Shown piece by piece: positions 60,951 through 64,000 of a stretch of 64,000 nt of DNA. Under the pieces are notes generated by a model. It was not told the DNA's origin. It saw only the letters and a list, made by a program, of their open reading frames with translations, and made no database searches. Positions within the stretch are counted from its first letter, which is position 1. Each line of letters starts with the position of its first letter. Made by a program: the position numbers and the translations under genes. This stretch comes from Sordaria brevicollis. Its lineage: Eukaryota; Ascomycota; Sordariomycetes; Sordariales; Sordariaceae. The stretch lies in NCBI GenBank assembly GCA_033439795.1, contig JAUTDP010000003.1:1364001-1428000 (forward strand), in the 5' to 3' direction.

Positions 60951-62243
60951 ATGAACTCGTCCATAGACTCACCCTACCCGCAAGCTCCGAGGAGGACCTA
61001 CCTTCGCCGGTCTTCCTCGACCATCGGCTCCTTCGCTACCGCCCTGTCCTCCCTCACGCCGCCGACTGAGGATGACATTCCCCTCCGAGAGCTATCCAGA
61101 CAGAATGTCCCAAAGGTAACCACCCCCCATCCTTCGCCGACTCCCCAGCCCTCTCCGCTGCCTTTTGAAATTCACAACGATGCGCAGGATCCGGTTCTGC
61201 ATACTTTCATCATGAGAGCATCCGGACTTAACGCAGACGACATCGAGTACGGCCCCAAGACCCTGGACGACTATCTGAGGGGTGACAACGCCGTCCAAAG
61301 GACCATCAACCTTTGCCGCTATGTCCAGATGGAAAAGCTCCCCTTGACCTTGTCACTTTTCAAGAATATTGCAGTCATGGCTCTTTACAGTTACGCCCTG
61401 ATTTGGTTCTTGGACCTGAGGGACACTTGGCGCAAACTCAAGCTCGAAGATTATGAGAGCCGCAATCATTGGTTCATGTTTTTAACCTTGTACGATGCAA
61501 GTCTTCTAATTATAACCGTCTACAAGGCTATCCGCAACGTCAGCCGCTTACAAGGCGCCTCGTACGAGAAGCACACGTTCCTGGATGTAGGTGAGGCTTT
61601 TGATCCCTTCACGCCCGGCAAGGCAGACGTGTACCAGTATTTCCTTACAAGTACTGCTGCTTTCACGGTCCACCTCACGGCTGCCATCCGTATGGCACTG
61701 TACGTCAAGGAGTGGATGGCAGGTGGCCCAGCTATTCATAACCCCTCAGGGGATATTGTTGTCGGATCCATCTATGTCACTCTGCTTATAGGACATGCTA
61801 TCAATACACTAACTTGTGCGATAGTTCACCTACGTTACGGCGCCCGTTGGGACAAGGCACCCACTCGCGATCCCCGTTCGCTTACTCGCCGGGATGAAGG
61901 TGACGGCCACCTTATGCCCGTGCATGAACAGCATGGACATGGCGACTGTTCAACTCGCGATGCAGACCACGACGGATATCATCCTCATGACAATCACGGC
62001 CCTTGCTTCTGCTCTGCCTGCGAAGTACCACACCCTCATCAATATCGCGACGTTGACATTTGGGAAGGCATTCCCCGCGGCCGGTCGAGGTCGTACTCGG
62101 TGTCGGAGGAATCCTCATCTTCTGGCTCATCGGTAGGTACCATGGAAACTCAGATGACCCTCGATATGGGGATGTACGCAGAGTGGCGTTGGGTCGGTAA
62201 ATTAAAGATCCATTTGACTGACCCATCACTCTACTTAGTGTAG
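60951..62243 (+). CDS. Four-helix fungal membrane protein, unknown function
   Basis: 430 residues from the ATG at 60,951. An alternative ATG at 60,213 would add 246 residues with no recognisable content. The N-terminal 75 residues are Pro/Ser-rich. Membrane helices lie at about 136-155, 174-194, 230-251 and 269-293. Between and after them are charged loops, including a conserved-looking KHTFLDVGEAFDPFTPGKADVYQY stretch. The cytosolic tail (315-365) is rich in His, Cys and Asp, suggesting metal binding (inference). A GTAGGT near 62,132 could be a splice donor, so the last 30 residues are less certain. No family recognised. Confidence 0.72.
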   Translation: MNSSIDSPYPQAPRRTYLRRSSSTIGSFATALSSLTPPTEDDIPLRELSRQNVPKVTTPHPSPTPQPSPLPFEIHNDAQDPVLHTFIMRASGLNADDIEYGPKTLDDYLRGDNAVQRTINLCRYVQMEKLPLTLSLFKNIAVMALYSYALIWFLDLRDTWRKLKLEDYESRNHWFMFLTLYDASLLIITVYKAIRNVSRLQGASYEKHTFLDVGEAFDPFTPGKADVYQYFLTSTAAFTVHLTAAIRMALYVKEWMAGGPAIHNPSGDIVVGSIYVTLLIGHAINTLTCAIVHLRYGARWDKAPTRDPRSLTRRDEGDGHLMPVHEQHGHGDCSTRDADHDGYHPHDNHGPCFCSACEVPHPHQYRDVDIWEGIPRGRSRSYSVSEESSSSGSSVGTMETQMTLDMGMYAEWRWVGKLKIHLTDPSLYLV

Positions 62244-62765
62244 GACCGCCAATAGGAGGACAATAATGTGGTTCTAGGTGAGTTGACCCCCATCTGTTAC
62301 CTCGTCTGGCAGAAATGCCGCTCCTGATGTGAGCAAAACAAGGTAGGTAAATCGAACTGTACGATAGATGGTAACTGAGTGTGCATAATTGGATTGGATA
62401 CGCTAAAGACAAAAACATGGAAGAGATATACAAAATTAGAAGATTGAAAAGAAGTTTGTTTACCGCAACGTCCCCGTCGTCTTAGAACCTTGATAGCTGA
62501 CATGTGACCAGGGAACGATCCCTCGCAATGGAAGGTGACAAATTCAACCCCAAATCCTGCAGATAGTCATCTTGGGATGAGTGCCCGTCACTGATCCTTT
62601 TGGCTTGTTTCCTTATTCTTGTCTCATTTTCGTTGTCTGCTTTCTTTGTGTCACTCTTGAGTTTCAAAACTCGCACCCCCCCCCCCTTGTTACTGGAGCT
62701 AACTTTTGTGCTTAATGACCAACTTCCTTGACCAAATCACAGGCCTTTCGCCTCACTCGAGGAGA
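62244..62765. other. Convergent intergenic region
   Basis: 3' flanks of the membrane protein (+) and ankyrin (-) genes. Nothing coding seen. Confidence 0.5.
62676..62686. repeat. Poly-C tract
   Basis: Run of 11 C, a mononucleotide tract prone to length variation. Confidence 0.9.
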
Positions 62766-64000
62766 CTATAGATCGTCGTCACTGAGTGTAGCAAGGTCTC
62801 TACCGACAAAACATGAATCTTCCATATACAGCTGTAACAGCTCCTCACTGACCTCGTATGAAGGCATTTCAGGCTCAGGCTCAGGCGAATACTGCCTTGC
62901 CCTGACTAATCTGCCCCCATTTCTTTCCCACCCTGTCCATTTCAACAAGATTCTCTTGCGCCCTTCCCATGAGCCCCTCTGGACAATGAATCCTCGGCCC
63001 CAAGGATCTGGTCCCGGGCGCAATTCACTGTGCTCCGGTCCTCGGGCCCTTTCCACGACCGTTGCTTTCTCTGCCCGGAAGGATCTTACAACCTCCTCCA
63101 TCCATTCCTTGGCTTTGGCTACTGACTCCTCCGAAACCCCATTTTCCAACACTGGATGTCCCTGGACAGCATTCTTCAACATGACCTTGACCATCTTCAA
63201 CGCCCACAGTCTCCGGTTCAGAGAGATGTGTTCACTACCATACGACATTGCGTTTCCTAAAGGTGTTCGGCCTTCAGCATCTTGAATATCGAGGAACGCG
63301 CCACGACGAAGCAGTTCGGCTACGTGTTCTCTATGCCGGCGGCCTCGACCTTCGTGTTCGTACAAAAGTGAGGGGTCACCCTCGTAAAGCCGGGATTCTT
63401 GCAATAACGGTTCCTGTTCAGCGTGCCTGACCAAAAAATGCAATGGGCTCTGCCAGCGCGGATGTGCGTTGACTGGATCAGGTCTATTGCCGTTGATCTC
63501 CGCGCCGAGGTCGAGGGCTTTGTAGAAGGCGTTACATATTCCGTAACGCTTCAAGGTGTAGAGCAAGAAGCTCACGCATGGACTTCCGCCAGTCCATTCA
63601 GCAGTGGACGGGAGCGGCCCGAGGCTGGCGCCTGCACGGACTAACAAGGCGAAAACTTCTCTCATGTGCTCGAGGTGGAAGAAATCGATAGTGAACTGAA
63701 GAAGGGTAAGCTGACGCTTGCCGACCGAATTGAGTGCCGAGGATCTTGCACTTTCAGAGGTTGTGCCCTGTGCCAAGTGGTCAAGGACCACCTTTAACAT
63801 GGCCAAGGGTTCTTGTTTGTTATCCTTTCTATAAGTGTCCAGCTCGCTCATCAGGACGGCATGAAGGATATGTTCGCCGTCAATCTGCTCTGCCACCTCG
63901 AGAGAAGCTCCGCGTTCCAGCAGCACCCGGAGCGTCGACACGTGCCCGGCGCAAACTGCCAGGTGCACTATCGAGCGGCGTCCTTCCGAAGGAGGGTCGC
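62766..64000 (-). CDS. Ankyrin-repeat protein, N-terminus beyond window
   Basis: Open from the window edge to a TAG at 62,768-62,766; at least 410 residues seen. The frame continues past the edge (reading PPSEGRRSIVHLAVCAGH), so the true start is outside. Ankyrin-type units: HLAVCAGHVSTLRVLLERGA near the visible start, a SPLHFLVRHA unit in the middle, and HVAELLRRGAFLDIQDAEGRTPLGNA. The C-terminal 100 residues are charged and unassigned. Ankyrin repeats mediate protein binding; no other domain shows, so the role is unknown. Confidence 0.8.
   Translation of the reverse strand, partial: DPPSEGRRSIVHLAVCAGHVSTLRVLLERGASLEVAEQIDGEHILHAVLMSELDTYRKDNKQEPLAMLKVVLDHLAQGTTSESARSSALNSVGKRQLTLLQFTIDFFHLEHMREVFALLVRAGASLGPLPSTAEWTGGSPCVSFLLYTLKRYGICNAFYKALDLGAEINGNRPDPVNAHPRWQSPLHFLVRHAEQEPLLQESRLYEGDPSLLYEHEGRGRRHREHVAELLRRGAFLDIQDAEGRTPLGNAMSYGSEHISLNRRLWALKMVKVMLKNAVQGHPVLENGVSEESVAKAKEWMEEVVRSFRAEKATVVERARGPEHSELRPGPDPWGRGFIVQRGSWEGRKRILLKWTGWERNGGRLVRARQYSPEPEPEMPSYEVSEELLQLYMEDSCFVGRDLATLSDDDL

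Overview
The window looks like a filamentous ascomycete chromosome, most likely a sordariomycete. Evidence: compact genes with short introns (67-120 bases, GT...AG, CTAAC/CTGAC-like branch sites), fungus-specific families (HET, DUF6594, Ecp2/Hce2-like, DUF3336-patatin lipase), and repeats damaged by repeat-induced point mutation (RIP). The damaged DNA is very AT-rich, almost without CpA/TpG but still containing CpG, and only transitions separate the LTR copies I compared.

Layout. Bases 1 to about 13,300 are a RIP-mutated transposon block. A Ty3/Gypsy chromovirus (1-1,472 and 9,768-10,400, + strand) is split by a complete minus-strand Gypsy element (1,478-9,762, 204-base LTRs, target duplication GAAAT). 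That element carries a 442-base non-RIPped inverted-repeat element (6,774-7,215, 8-base duplication TAATTATA). A Mutator-like transposase relic follows (about 10,860-13,100). A small gene island (13,599-16,916) holds a DUF6594 membrane protein and a 166-residue unknown protein. Bases 17,365-37,180 are a three-level nest: a Tad-like LINE (minus) split by a Gypsy element (19,914-33,747, minus, 289-base LTRs, duplication ACGGC), itself split by a second Gypsy element (25,255-32,618, plus, 295-base LTRs, duplication CTACC). The LINE seems to be flanked by a 14-base duplication, so the whole 19.8 kb would be inserted DNA.

From 37.8 kb to the end lies a normal gene-rich region. In order: a 250-residue paralogue of the 166-residue protein, a bHLH factor (-), a methyltransferase (-), an Ecp2-like secreted protein (-), a coiled-coil gene with an in-frame TAG (-), a HET protein (-), an unknown protein (+), a DUF3336-patatin lipase (-), two convergent alpha/beta hydrolases (+,-), an MFS transporter (-), a four-helix membrane protein (+), and an ankyrin protein running off the right edge (-).

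How things fit together. No pathway cluster is obvious. The HET protein (non-self recognition) and the secreted protein are typical accessory genes; the lipase, hydrolases and MFS transporter look like housekeeping or metabolic genes. The main story is the transposon archaeology. Removing the nest puts the two paralogues about 1.1 kb apart in tandem, and the catalytic or metal-binding codons I could locate in the retroelements have been changed by RIP-type transitions.
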